A program made the position numbers and the translations under genes. Positions 53,362 through 61,507 of a stretch of 61,606 bases of DNA are shown one piece after another (position 1 is the stretch's first letter; each line of letters begins with the position of its first letter). The DNA is taken from assembly GCA_018971775.1 (NCBI GenBank), contig JAGXAB010000032.1:1-61606 (forward strand), in the 5' to 3' direction. Below the pieces are notes generated by a model. That model saw nothing but the letters and a program-made list of their open reading frames with translations, searched no databases and was not told where the DNA came from. The stretch comes from Cyanobacteria bacterium REEB67 (GTDB taxonomy: Bacteria; Cyanobacteriota; Vampirovibrionia; Obscuribacterales; Obscuribacteraceae).

Positions 53362-54837
53362 ATGACCAAAACCAGCAAAATTATTTCTATATGTCTCCTG
53401 TCCATTGTTTTGTCGCATAACGATTGCGGTATTGCTCAACCGTTGCCCCAGAGCGATGCCTGGATTGAAGATTTCGCGCAACTAAAGCGGGAAATGGAGA
53501 CTCATTACGCAAACCTGGAGTGGTCAGTCTCAGAACGACGGATGGATCTGAAGCAGCTTTCGCGGGAAACAGAATCGCGCCTGCGCCAATCGCGCAGTGA
53601 TAGTGAGGCGAAGCGAGTGATAGAGTCATTTTTGCAAGCGTTTGGCGATGGTCACCTGAAGGTCACTTGGCCATCACAGTCTGCCATGTCCTTCGAAAAC
53701 CAGGCAGCAGACAGTAAACAGTCATTATGTTCGCGACTCGGCTTCAAGCTTAACCAGCCCGCTTCGGGTATTAATTTTCGCCTGTTAGACTGCTTCGGGG
53801 AGTTAGTCACTGTTGATTCGAAATATTTCCCCATCGGCATCTTATCCCTGCCAGACGGCAAGAAAGTTGGTCTGCTTCGTATCGCACTATTTAGTGAGTA
53901 TTCCTTCCCGGATCTGTGCGAAAGCGCCACAACTCAAATGGGATTGAAGAAAAAAGACGATCCATGCGATCAGGCTTGTGCTGCGCGGGTGGAGTGCAAA
54001 GCTGCCGATATGCTCACTGCCGCGCTGGAGAGACAGCTGCGAGCCTTAGACGGTATCGATGCTCTAGTTGTAGACATTACCGGAAACGGTGGTGGCAGCG
54101 ATTGGGTCGAGCCAGCAGCGCGGGTGCTCACCTCGAAAAAATTGCGTTCACCGCGCATAGGATTTATCCGGCATGAACACTGGATAAAGCAGCTCCGTGA
54201 GCGCCTCAGGGTCATAGAAGCCGACACAGATTTTGAGCGGACTTCGCCTGCACAACAGGACCTAATGTTGCAAGCCGCCCAAATCTACCGCAAGGCCCTC
54301 TCAGAAGCCGGACAGCCAGTCGCTCGCGCTATGCTCTGGGAAAATAAACAACCTGTTCGCTCGCTGGTGGTGAAAGACTTGCTCTTCACTTCCGGGACAA
54401 CTGCGTATCTTGATCCCGGCGAATTGTGCGGGACACCTGCCAGTGAGGAAATCTTTTATCCGAGCCGCTATGCCTATCACGAAGGAACATATTCCGGACC
54501 GCTTATCATACTTGTAGACGGTAGAACCGCTTCGTCGGCTGAATATTTTGTGTCTATGCTCGTTGATAATGGTGCCGCCGCGGTTATTGGTTCGCCTACC
54601 AATGGTGCTGGTGCAGGCTACACCGATGGAGGAATTCCAACCATACTGAAAAATAGCGGCGGAAACGTCAAAATGCCTGATTGCGTGCGGTTTCGTGCCG
54701 ACGGCTCCAATGAAGTGCTAGGTTTTGCACCCGACCCACTTATACCCTGGGGTCTAAATGACAGCCCTTATCAAAGAGCGAAACGCGTGCTGAAGACGCT
54801 GACCTATGTGATGAGGGCGTATTCTAAAAAGCTATAA
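53362..54837 (+). CDS. S41-family (tail-specific protease-like) peptidase
   Basis: 491 residues. Signal peptide ISICLLSIVLSHNDCGIAQ. An N-terminal helical region, a beta-rich region and the S41 core are visible: VVDITGNGGGSDWVEPAARVLTS near 230, LIILVDGRTASSAEYFVSMLVDNGAAAVIG near 383 with the catalytic serine, then SPTNGAGAGYTDGGIPTIL near 415 (the Lys of the usual Ser/Lys dyad is not obvious). Exported proteases of this type cleave periplasmic proteins. A broken paralogue is found at 26489. Confidence 0.9.
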   Translation: MTKTSKIISICLLSIVLSHNDCGIAQPLPQSDAWIEDFAQLKREMETHYANLEWSVSERRMDLKQLSRETESRLRQSRSDSEAKRVIESFLQAFGDGHLKVTWPSQSAMSFENQAADSKQSLCSRLGFKLNQPASGINFRLLDCFGELVTVDSKYFPIGILSLPDGKKVGLLRIALFSEYSFPDLCESATTQMGLKKKDDPCDQACAARVECKAADMLTAALERQLRALDGIDALVVDITGNGGGSDWVEPAARVLTSKKLRSPRIGFIRHEHWIKQLRERLRVIEADTDFERTSPAQQDLMLQAAQIYRKALSEAGQPVARAMLWENKQPVRSLVVKDLLFTSGTTAYLDPGELCGTPASEEIFYPSRYAYHEGTYSGPLIILVDGRTASSAEYFVSMLVDNGAAAVIGSPTNGAGAGYTDGGIPTILKNSGGNVKMPDCVRFRADGSNEVLGFAPDPLIPWGLNDSPYQRAKRVLKTLTYVMRAYSKKL

Positions 54838-54959
54838 CGACTGCGGTGAAAAGAAGTGTCATTAAGCGTTACAATCTTCCTTTTTTGGTGACGATTCGGA
54901 TTGTAATTACAAGAAGTAGTAGAATTTTTCTTTCAAAAACTGACAGGCAAATCGGTGAA

Positions 54960-54986
54960 AAAGGAGGAGCAAAGCGCTCCTCCTTT
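54960..54986 (-). terminator. Strong terminator after the 55007 gene
   Basis: Perfect eleven-base stem AAAGGAGGAGC/GCTCCTCCTTT with loop AAAGC. On the minus strand it is followed by TTTTTC, ideal for termination of the gene ending at 55007 and hence of the cluster upstream of it. Confidence 0.85.
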
Positions 54987-55006
54987 AAAAACGAAAATCT
55001 TTCGCT

Positions 55007-55402
55007 CTAACTCAGGTATTCGACGAAGCCATTGATGTGGACAAGGAAACGCGCCCGTGCTGGAGGCGTGTCGTCGCGGTCCGAGATGACCAGGACCACG
55101 TCGCGCCCGATGTGGAAGCCGATGTCGGCATGGCTACCATCGTCCCATTCCTGCGTGCGGCTGACGAGGGTGCCCCAGATGTGCAGGACCAACTTGGTTC
55201 CGGGCTTGTGACGCAGCCGGCCTTTGCTCAGGTCAGCTGCCGGATATTCGGCGGCATTGAAGGGCCCGCTCACGTTGAGCTCTTTGCGGATCGCCTGCTC
55301 CATGTGGCGGAGCAGCTGGGAGCGCTTTTGCATCTGCTGAGCCTGAGCCGCGAGGCCAGCTTGTTCCAGCATTTTGGTCAGGTCAAATTGTGACTTTGCC
55401 AT
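55007..55402 (-). CDS. Hypothetical protein of GC-rich cluster, 131 residues
   Basis: MAKSQFDLTKMLEQAGLAAQAQQMQKRSQLLRHMEQAIRKEL is a helical N-terminus, then a beta-rich half: KLVLHIWGTLVSRTQEWDDGSHADIGFHIGRDVVLVISDRDD and RARFLVHINGFVEYL. It is soluble, with no signal peptide or known motif. GC is much higher than in the preceding S41 gene. It is the last gene of the minus-strand cluster; 37 bases separate it from the membrane protein gene upstream. Confidence 0.7.
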   Translation of the reverse strand: MAKSQFDLTKMLEQAGLAAQAQQMQKRSQLLRHMEQAIRKELNVSGPFNAAEYPAADLSKGRLRHKPGTKLVLHIWGTLVSRTQEWDDGSHADIGFHIGRDVVLVISDRDDTPPARARFLVHINGFVEYLS

Positions 55403-55439
55403 GGGTTTCCAATCACATGTGAGAGATTTTCCGAAGGCC

Positions 55440-55862
55440 TCAGCGCTCGATGCGGTTGTCGTATTTGCGCAGGACGAGGTCCGAGCCGTATACGGTCAGG
55501 CGGACGATGCCGACCATCAGCGCGATGAGGAGCAGACCGGCGATGCATGCGGCCAGGGCGTGGTCCGGCTCGGGGCCTGCCGGAAGAGTGCTGATCAGGC
55601 TGCAGGCAGCGACACCGAGCAAGCCCCCGACGATCCCAGTGGTCATGCGGACCGATGCGTCGAAGGCTCGCAGCAAAACGACCGGCACGGCGAAGAACAG
55701 GGCGGCCAGGAAGGCCACACTCAAGTACGAACCCAAAGACGCGTCGTAGGAACTGGTCGGGGGAGCTCCGCAAAACATGGCCAGCATCACGGCATAGGCC
55801 GTAGTCTGAGCGCCGGCGAAGGAGACGAGGTGACGGAGAAATGCTGACATATTATTGGACAT
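55440..55862 (-). CDS. Four-helix membrane protein of GC-rich cluster
   Basis: 140 residues from ATG at 55862 (MSNNMSAFLRHLVSF), chosen because CCGGAG precedes it at eight bases. Four hydrophobic segments: TTAYAVMLAMFCGA, LSVAFLAALFFAVPVVLL, TTGIVGGLLGVAACSLI and ACIAGLLLIALMVGIVRLTVYG. The C-terminus is basic (LRKYDNRIER). Not recognised. Same high-GC composition as its neighbours. Confidence 0.7.
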   Translation of the reverse strand: MSNNMSAFLRHLVSFAGAQTTAYAVMLAMFCGAPPTSSYDASLGSYLSVAFLAALFFAVPVVLLRAFDASVRMTTGIVGGLLGVAACSLISTLPAGPEPDHALAACIAGLLLIALMVGIVRLTVYGSDLVLRKYDNRIER

Positions 55863-55923
55863 GAGTAGACTCCGGTTGGCCCTCAATTAGTGAGAGGCGC
55901 GGACGGGTGACAATTGTGGAAGA

Positions 55924-55953
55924 GAAAGGGAGGCGCCAGGCGCTCTCCCTTTC
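55924..55953 (-). terminator. Hairpin terminator inside the GC-rich cluster
   Basis: GAAAGGGAGG and CGCC/GGCG then CTCCCTTTC form a long stem with one bulged T and a five-base loop. It is followed on the minus strand by TCTCTTCC. Located just downstream of the 55963 gene, it resembles in build the terminator at 54960. Confidence 0.65.
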
Positions 55954-55962
55954 ACGAAAAAT

Positions 55963-56238
55963 TCAAACAACGCTTAAATGAAGGCCGGCTGGCTTACTAG
56001 CGGCGGACGCAGTAGAGGAAGCCGGTCCCGGAGAGGACGCCGCGGCGCACGCCGTCAAAAGACCGGTGCGGCCCGCTTCGACATAGCGCTCATGCGAAGG
56101 GACCATGGCCGGATGCGGCCTGTCGTCGGGCAGGCGGCGATGGCTGCGCCAGTCCGGCGTCGGGTTTTCGCGGGTGGGCGGCGTCGGCACGAAAGGAGCG
56201 GAGCCGTTCGGGATGGCAGTCTTGGTTTCATTGGTCAT
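55963..56238 (-). CDS. Small Pro/Ala-rich hypothetical protein, 91 residues
   Basis: ATG at 56238 (MTNETKTAIPNGSAPFVPTPP) follows GGAG at seven bases. The sequence is Pro, Ala, Ser, Thr and Arg rich with RSHRRLPDDRPHPAMVPSHERY in the middle and an Ala/Ser tail; it appears disordered. No motif. A short hairpin terminator follows it. It lies between the GIN-like gene and the membrane gene. Confidence 0.5.
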   Translation of the reverse strand: MTNETKTAIPNGSAPFVPTPPTRENPTPDWRSHRRLPDDRPHPAMVPSHERYVEAGRTGLLTACAAASSPGPASSTASAASKPAGLHLSVV

Positions 56239-56298
56239 GATTACTCTCCATGTCTGATTTTGTGACAAGTAGGCGGTGAACCACTATTCGCCAGCAGC

Positions 56299-57843
56299 TT
56301 AAGCGGTCAATGCCTCAGCTTTGCTGAAGACGGTCTGCAGGAAAAGTTGAATCGCCTGCTGGAACGATTCGAGCAGTTCTTTCGACTGGAAGGCCTTGCC
56401 GACCAGCTCCTGATTGGCCAGCTCGTCGAGCGTGACCTGAGCGGCGAAAAGGTCACCGCATTTGCGGATACTAACGTCAACGGCTCCGTCGGCGAAGGCG
56501 GGCTCGATCGCCTTGCAGACAACGGCGATGAAGGTCTCGTCTTCGAGGGCTTCGGCCAGTCCGTTTTGCATCACAATCGCCATAGCCAGCGCGATTGCCG
56601 CGGCATGCGGGTTGCCCCACAGGTCGCGGTTGAAGCCGCGTTTGGCGGCGTTGCTGAAGCGCTCCTGCGGAGTGCCTTTGTCGACGACGATCTTGACGAC
56701 GCCACCCATGCTGCGCTTGCAGCTGAGCGCGGCAAATTCGCCTTTCATGTCGATTTCGGCGCTCATGTCGGCGCTCGCCTTGCCGCTTTCGGCGGAGCCT
56801 TTTTCCACGACGATGCGAGCCGACATGTCGGCCTTGGCGTCGAGTTTCTTGGCATTGACCTGCTCGACTTTGATCAAGCCTGACATCGTCGTCTTCAATT
56901 CGACCGCCGTGCAGACGGCTTCGACGAAGCGCACCAGCGAATCCGAGCCTTCGGAGCGAATAATCAGGCTCGTCCTGGCGCCGATGTTTTTGCCCCTGAT
57001 GCGACCGCCCATCGCCGTTTTCGTAGTCGCCGTGACGGCGGAGACATGCTCGCAGTCCACCCGGCTGTCGGAGCCTTCGGCACGCAGGTCGATATTACCC
57101 TTCGCATGCAGGTTGCTGGTCTCGATGCAGCCGCCCATCGTCGCCTTGAGGATAACTTCCTCACCGCGCACCTGGCCTGTCGTCAGCTTCGAGTCGGACA
57201 TGCCGGCGCTCAGTTTGACGCGGCCGGCTGCGGTGATGGCGGAAGCGTTGATTTCCGCTCCCATGCTGGCGTCGAGGCGAGCGGAGGTGAGCGCCGTCTG
57301 ATCGACCATGAAGAAGCGAACCTGCGACGAAAGGCGCCCGGTCAGCTTACCGTTTAGCGTCACGGGGATGTTGATGTGGCCGAAATATTCGGCTTCGATA
57401 TCGACGTCGCAAGCCAGCGTCTCGGGCAGACCGATGTGCAGTTTCTCGCGCGGGTTCGGCAATTCCACGACTTCGTTATTGACGTAAAACTTGCCGTTCA
57501 CCATACCCGAGCGGAAGACCGCGCCGCTTTTGTGGATGACCGAGCTGGTGGTGATGCCGCCGATTGTGATATTGCCGATGGAAATGTCCCCGATGTTGCC
57601 GGAAACCGAATAATTGACCTGGCTGAAGCTGCTGCCGGCCCCGCTCTTCTTCAAGGCTTCAGGGAAAGGACCGCCGACTTCGACGATCGCTCCGGATTCC
57701 GAAACCTGCCAGTTAGCAGGTGTGCTTGCATAGATTTCCACATCGTCGCCGGCAGCGCGATAAAACATCACGTCGGCACTGAAGCAGACGAGCGAAATGG
57801 CGCTGGTGCGGATCTTGGAAATCAGGGCGAGATCTTGGTTCAT
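56299..57843 (-). CDS. Large GIN-like beta-helix protein without signal peptide
   Basis: 514 residues; ATG at 57843 follows AAGGA. From about residue 125 onward, regular alternating repeats resemble the DUF2807/GIN beta-helix: LDASMGAEINASAITAAG, KLSAGMSDSKLTTG, ILKATMGGCIETSNL, LRAEGSDSRVDCEHVS, KTAMGGRIRGKN, LIIRSEGSDSLVRF, KTTMSGLIKVEQVN, ADMSARIVVEKGSAESGKASADMSAE. The last 120 residues are helical. There is no export signal, unlike the lipoprotein at 42181, so it may be cytoplasmic or leave by another route. Main gene of the cluster. Confidence 0.78.
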   Translation of the reverse strand: MNQDLALISKIRTSAISLVCFSADVMFYRAAGDDVEIYASTPANWQVSESGAIVEVGGPFPEALKKSGAGSSFSQVNYSVSGNIGDISIGNITIGGITTSSVIHKSGAVFRSGMVNGKFYVNNEVVELPNPREKLHIGLPETLACDVDIEAEYFGHINIPVTLNGKLTGRLSSQVRFFMVDQTALTSARLDASMGAEINASAITAAGRVKLSAGMSDSKLTTGQVRGEEVILKATMGGCIETSNLHAKGNIDLRAEGSDSRVDCEHVSAVTATTKTAMGGRIRGKNIGARTSLIIRSEGSDSLVRFVEAVCTAVELKTTMSGLIKVEQVNAKKLDAKADMSARIVVEKGSAESGKASADMSAEIDMKGEFAALSCKRSMGGVVKIVVDKGTPQERFSNAAKRGFNRDLWGNPHAAAIALAMAIVMQNGLAEALEDETFIAVVCKAIEPAFADGAVDVSIRKCGDLFAAQVTLDELANQELVGKAFQSKELLESFQQAIQLFLQTVFSKAEALTA

Positions 57844-57922
57844 TTTCGAACATCCTTTGACAGAGTGTCTGATCGATTCGGTTATTTTTCTGCGTCGCGT
57901 TATTTTCGCGATCTTCTGGTTT

Positions 57923-58228
57923 TTAGTAACCGCGGCTGGTCAGGCGGCAAGGGCCCTGCAGGCTGATGATGCGACCATCCTCGCTGCGCACGACCCGGGC
58001 ATCGGGACCGAGCAATTCGACCTGCAGGTGAGGATTGCGCCGCTGGCGTGCATAGATCGGCACTGGCTGCCAGTTGAGTTCGGTGGACCGGTTGTCGAGC
58101 CGGCGACCGTCTGAGCCGAAGATGCCGAGGACTGTGATTTCGTTGCGGCCGTAATAGCGGCACATGCCGTAGAGTACCCAGAGACCGATGGCGATAAAAG
58201 CGAGGGAGGCGAAGGTTTGTGCCGTCAT
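57923..58228 (-). CDS. Single-helix membrane protein, 101 residues
   Basis: ATG at 58228 (MTAQTFASLAFIAIGLWVLYGMCRYYG) follows AAAGG at eight bases. The N-terminal helix is followed by a soluble beta-rich part ITVLGIFGSDGRRLDNRSTELNW, ARQRRNPHLQVELLGPDARVVRSEDGRIISLQG with many Arg residues. No family. Part of the same cluster as the GIN-like gene, which begins 79 bases downstream. Confidence 0.7.
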   Translation of the reverse strand: MTAQTFASLAFIAIGLWVLYGMCRYYGRNEITVLGIFGSDGRRLDNRSTELNWQPVPIYARQRRNPHLQVELLGPDARVVRSEDGRIISLQGPCRLTSRGY

Positions 58229-58451
58229 GGCGATTACCTTTCGATTGAGGAGGACAAGCATCGTTCTAAGCCAACCAGCCCGAGGGCGGTGACTTAAACT
58301 AGCGAGAGAGAGCAGATGTAATAGTCGAAGTGTTGAAAAAGCTCTTGGTGAAGTTTTGGTGAGTGATGAATAGTTCGAGGTTGTTTTTTTTTGCAAAGTC
58401 AAAGAGACCCTGGTTATAAAAGCGACAGTCCCTCGGGGGCATTAAGGTAGA

Positions 58452-58495
58452 GCAAGAATCGGAAGGTGCCACTATCGACACCCTCCAATTCTTGC
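58452..58495 (-). terminator. Long imperfect hairpin, terminator of the upstream small genes
   Basis: GCAAGAATCGGAAGGTG pairs with CACCCTCCAATTCTTGC (17 positions, two G-T wobbles) around a ten-base loop. On the minus strand TCTACCTTAAT follows. It lies just downstream of the 57-residue frame ending at 58503. The rest of 58229-58502 shows no gene. Confidence 0.6.
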
Positions 58496-58502
58496 ACGAT
58501 GA

Positions 58503-58676
58503 CTAGGAGCATCGGCCCATGACGGCAGCGCTAATGCGCTCGCCGGCGTTAGAGCCAGTGGTCAAAGTCCAAGCATAGAAAGCTGCCAGGACAGCTGCAG
58601 CAATGAGGAAGTTCAAGCTGCTGGTGCAGGCTCGCGGATCCAGGCGCCAGGCCGGGGCAAGAGCGCCTCTGGCCAA
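58503..58676 (-). CDS. Small single-helix membrane protein, 57 residues
   Basis: TTG at 58676 opens MARGALAPAWRLDPRAC, then the hydrophobic helix SSLNFLIAAAVLAAFYAWTLTT and a C-terminal NAGERISAAVMGRCS. Coding character is good: a clean membrane helix with basic and polar ends, an in-frame stop directly upstream, and a hairpin terminator right after the stop. The start codon lacks a proper ribosome site; translation may be coupled to the GNAT gene ending 30 bases upstream. Confidence 0.5.
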   Translation of the reverse strand: MARGALAPAWRLDPRACTSSLNFLIAAAVLAAFYAWTLTTGSNAGERISAAVMGRCS

Positions 58677-58706
58677 CTCTCGATATCAAGTCAGGCCGCA
58701 GTCCAG

Positions 58707-59423
58707 TCAGGCAACCAGAGGCAATTCCATCGCTATGGAATTGGGCGAGTTGTGGTATCGCTCTTGATCGACCTCGATAAAACCAAAGCCCTTATACAAG
58801 GCAATGGCGCTGGTCAGCTCACGGCCTGTGATCAAATACAAGGTCGTAAAACCGAGGGCCTTTGCCTGACTGAGCATCAGGGTCAAGACGCGCTTGCCCA
58901 GACCTTTGCCGCGGTAATCTGCCTGCAGATAGAGCTTGTTGAGCTCACCAACAGTGCTGACACCGTCCTTAGCCAATATCCAAGCCACACCGATCAGATT
59001 CTGGCTGGCACTATCATGCAAAACCACAGCGTAACGGCGCACCGGATCCGGGCCCCAAAAGTCTTTTAGATTCTTCTGGGAATCAGCCTGATAGCGCTCC
59101 TGCATGCGCTCCCAAAGAGTATGCCCCTGTGTTTTGTCGTTAAACTGCGGCTCCTGGAAGATCTCAAAGAGCAGGCTTTGAATATCAGGCAGATCCGCCT
59201 CGACCGCCTCGCGCATTGTCACACCAGGCACAAGTAAGGCGGCTGGGATGACTGCGACATCGGGGCCACGCGCTTCCAAAGGAGTTCCGGCGTAATAACA
59301 CTTTTCCTTTACGACACTGTCTAAATCGACATCATGAATGCGGGCCAGCATGTCGGCGGCATAGATGCACAAAATGCAGATACCGCCAAAGAAGAACACG
59401 CCCAAGATTTCATTCGTGAACAT
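58707..59423 (-). CDS. Membrane-anchored GNAT N-acetyltransferase
   Basis: 238 residues from ATG at 59423 (AGGA nine bases upstream). A membrane helix at residues about 7-27 (LGVFFFGGICILCIYAADML) is followed by a linker and a GNAT domain: MREAVEADLPDIQSLLFEIFQEPQ, YAVVLHDSASQNLIGVAWIL, VGELNKLYLQADYRGKGLGKRVLTLML with the acetyl-CoA loop RGKGLG, and LYLITGRELTSAIALYKGFGFIEVD. GNAT enzymes acetylate amines; a membrane anchor is unusual and suggests a membrane-bound substrate. It belongs to the minus-strand run of small membrane proteins. Confidence 0.87.
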   Translation of the reverse strand: MFTNEILGVFFFGGICILCIYAADMLARIHDVDLDSVVKEKCYYAGTPLEARGPDVAVIPAALLVPGVTMREAVEADLPDIQSLLFEIFQEPQFNDKTQGHTLWERMQERYQADSQKNLKDFWGPDPVRRYAVVLHDSASQNLIGVAWILAKDGVSTVGELNKLYLQADYRGKGLGKRVLTLMLSQAKALGFTTLYLITGRELTSAIALYKGFGFIEVDQERYHNSPNSIAMELPLVA

Positions 59424-59513
59424 GATGAAGTCCTTTCTATAGGTTATGCCGGGTCTTTTGCACAAAAGCCCTGCGTCCGATTGGCAGAGTTGCCAACCTT
59501 TTGTTATCAGTTT

Positions 59514-59609
59514 TTACTTGTAGACAGCGGTAGAAAAAGGTAGCGAGATAGCCCACTTGCGGAGCGTCAGATGGTGCTCCAGTGGCGCTGGTTTTCTCCA
59601 GGTTTGCAT
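59514..59609 (-). CDS. Possible 31-residue peptide with strong ribosome site
   Basis: ATG at 59609 is preceded by GGAGG at five bases and opens MQTWRKPAPLEHHLTLRKW followed by AISLPFSTAVYK and a stop at 59514. Basic, with one amphipathic stretch. It stands between the membrane genes at 59660 and 58707 on the same strand. Real expression is uncertain. Confidence 0.35.
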   Translation of the reverse strand: MQTWRKPAPLEHHLTLRKWAISLPFSTAVYK

Positions 59610-59659
59610 GAGAACCTCCATGCTAGTTACTCGCTCAAATCCTGCGGCGGAGCATTGGT

Positions 59660-60043
59660 CTATTTGCCGCCCTTGAAGGTGCACAATCTCTCGCACCAGA
59701 TGCAGCGTCCTGAAACCGCACCCTGTCCCAAATAGTATTTTGCTCCGCTCCAGTAGCTCCCCAACAGGATGCCCGCACCAATGGTGAGGGCTATGGACTG
59801 CACCGGATCAAGCATCTCAGTGCTCTGAAAGACACCCCAGAAGGTGGGGCTGCTCCCGGCGATGACAAACTCAAAGAATACTTGCAGGATAACGATATCG
59901 ACTCTGACAATAGCGAAGAAGGCGACTATGACAATGACAAGGTCGAAAGCCTTTGGTAGGATTTTTCGAACCGAGTAACCGAGCCAGAAGCCGACGCTGA
60001 TGGCCAAAAAAAGAAGCAAGAATAAGACGAGAACTGTTTCCAT
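59660..60043 (-). CDS. Membrane protein with C-terminal cysteine motif, 127 residues
   Basis: ATG at 60043 (METVLVLFLLLFLAISVGFWLGY) follows GAGGG at eight bases. Three hydrophobic segments: the N-terminal one, FDLVIVIVAFFAIVRVDIVILQVFFEFVIAG and PVQSIALTIGAGILLGSYW. The end carries CIWCERLC, three cysteines resembling a metal or redox site. No family recognised. It follows the 60144 gene after a gap of about 100 bases. Confidence 0.7.
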   Translation of the reverse strand: METVLVLFLLLFLAISVGFWLGYSVRKILPKAFDLVIVIVAFFAIVRVDIVILQVFFEFVIAGSSPTFWGVFQSTEMLDPVQSIALTIGAGILLGSYWSGAKYYLGQGAVSGRCIWCERLCTFKGGK

Positions 60044-60143
60044 TTTTTCATTCCCTCTGTTCGCACCATACTTCAGAATGCTCCGCATATCGCGGTGCCT
60101 CAATAGCAAAAGTGGTATTAGCCGGCGGCACCAACCCCGACCA

Positions 60144-60530
60144 TCAATCCCAGAACGGCACCGATAAATCCACCGAAGATAGTCCATTCGGGCTCCTGAA
60201 GTTGGTCCCGATAATTGCTCCGCCGCCAAAAGCTAAGACAAACGGACAGGCCACCGCCAAAGCAAAGGTCGCACCTCCTGCTAAGACGATAAAAGTGGCC
60301 ATGCCCGTAACCAAGATAGCAGCAGCGCCAACTGTAGGAGAGATAGGCACAGCTAGCGCTAAGACCGCAGCCGCAAAAGCGACAGCAAAAACCTGCACAA
60401 TCATCAGCATAACCAGGGGCAACATCATAGGGCTCGGAGCCAAAGATGGAGCCACGCAGGCCAGCATGACGCCAGCAGATACCATGACGGATCCAATTGC
60501 AGATTTGTAGCTCAGTATATTGATACTCAT
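60144..60530 (-). CDS. Membrane protein of the cluster, probably frameshifted near its end
   Basis: 128 residues; ATG at 60530 follows AAGGA at eight bases. Four hydrophobic segments, IGSVMVSAGVMLACVAPSL, MMLPLVMLMIVQVFAVAFAAAVLALAV, AAAILVTGMATFIVLAGGATFALAVA and FVLAFGGGAIIG. The last 20 residues of this frame look random, whereas another frame gives EWTIFGGFIGAVLGLMVGVGAAG, a glycine-zipper membrane helix ending at 60118. One extra C in the GCCCGAA run near 60200 would join them, so the true gene probably spans 60118-60530. Confidence 0.6.
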   Translation of the reverse strand: MSINILSYKSAIGSVMVSAGVMLACVAPSLAPSPMMLPLVMLMIVQVFAVAFAAAVLALAVPISPTVGAAAILVTGMATFIVLAGGATFALAVACPFVLAFGGGAIIGTNFRSPNGLSSVDLSVPFWD

Positions 60531-61195
60531 ATCTTTTTTCCTTTCGTCTCATTCATTCAGGCCCAGCGCTGTAATAGCCGTAACCCGGCCAATCTAGCGT
60601 GAACAGACAAACAGACAGATGCCGCGACAGCGTTGGCTGTCTGCGCAGAGTAGTGTGTGGCTTGATTGCCTGCTCGGTGTTCGAATAGTCCTGTTATTAG
60701 TCTGGTGAAAAGTTGATGCTTCTTGGATAGCAAAACAGCTCATGCTAATGCAACTCAATTTCCCGAACAAGGAAGTGAAAAAAATCGTCCCAGCCTGAAA
60801 GCAAATCGCGGACCTGGACCTTCCTCAGAACGTCTGGACAGAAGAATATTTGGGGTGACAAGTGGCATACCCCAAAATCAAATTGTTGATTTTTTTTGCA
60901 CTAAACAGGCAGAAGCTTCTCCACATTTAACATCTTGCATGCCGCTGCACACGCGTCATTTGCCCACACGCAAAGAGCCTTGGCGGCGTTAGCTGCGCTA
61001 ACTATGGTATCGCTCGCGGTGGCACGCCAAGACGGACGACTTGAGTGCTGCTCAAATCGTCCGTCTTAAAAAGTCTTTGCTTCGAGACGAGCAACAGACT
61101 GTTTCTTCTTGCTTCGCCAATTATAAGAATGCCTTTGTTAAATCCTCAATAAATGCCGTGCTCCATCGCGCTAGGATTTGCGCTGAAGCCAGGTA
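60531..61195. other. 665-base stretch without a supported gene
   Basis: No convincing coding frame; the plus-strand frame at 60723-60992 has TTG as its start and a composition unlike the neighbours. Structures seen: TTGGGGT/ACCCCAA at 60850-60875, then AATCAA/TTGATT and a run of eight T up to 60897, a terminator-like pair on the plus strand, and the long hairpin at 61029. Confidence 0.4.
61029..61067. terminator. Strong hairpin, probable bidirectional terminator or structured RNA
   Basis: AAGACGGACGA pairs with TCGTCCGTCTT (eleven bases), then after one mismatch TTGAG pairs with CTCAA around loop TGCTG. TTAAAAAG follows on the plus strand. No gene abuts it closely; it lies 129 bases past the minus-strand gene ending at 61196. 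Confidence 0.5.
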
Positions 61196-61507
61196 TTACT
61201 TGAAGTTACGGAAGCGCATTTTGATGTTGGCAGTTTGTTCTATATCCTTAAGCATGTCTGCCGGACACTTGATGCTCTTTTTGAAATCGGGATAGGGTGT
61301 CAAACATTTGAGCACCTCCTCGAAATTGCCAGTGTTTATAAAAGCTGGATCGACTGCGCAACCTTCATAGTCAGCAAGTGAACGTTGATAGATGTAACCG
61401 TCGCACAGATCTTCCAATTTGAAGTCGTTATGAGCGATGGCGTAGTACGTATTGTCGTCCTGGATTATTCTTTTACCGACTTTCTTAGAGGGTATTTTCT
61501 TACTCAA
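61196..61507 (-). CDS. Hypothetical protein, 103 residues
   Basis: TTG at 61507 opens MSKKIPSKKVGKRIIQDDNTYYAIAHNDFKLEDLCDGYI; the middle has SLADYEGCAVDPAFINTGNFEEVLKCLTPYPDFKKSIKCPADML with four cysteines. Soluble, Lys-rich, no signal peptide. The frame stays open about 70 bases further upstream with protein-like sequence (KLAKVIAEKINSSHWAA) but no ATG, so the true start may be elsewhere or the gene may be a 5'-truncated copy. No family recognised. Confidence 0.55.
   Translation of the reverse strand: MSKKIPSKKVGKRIIQDDNTYYAIAHNDFKLEDLCDGYIYQRSLADYEGCAVDPAFINTGNFEEVLKCLTPYPDFKKSIKCPADMLKDIEQTANIKMRFRNFK

Noticed and set aside
60723..60992. 89-codon plus-strand frame
   Set aside because: TTG start without ribosome site, composition unlike the neighbours, and a terminator-like pair of hairpins lies inside it.
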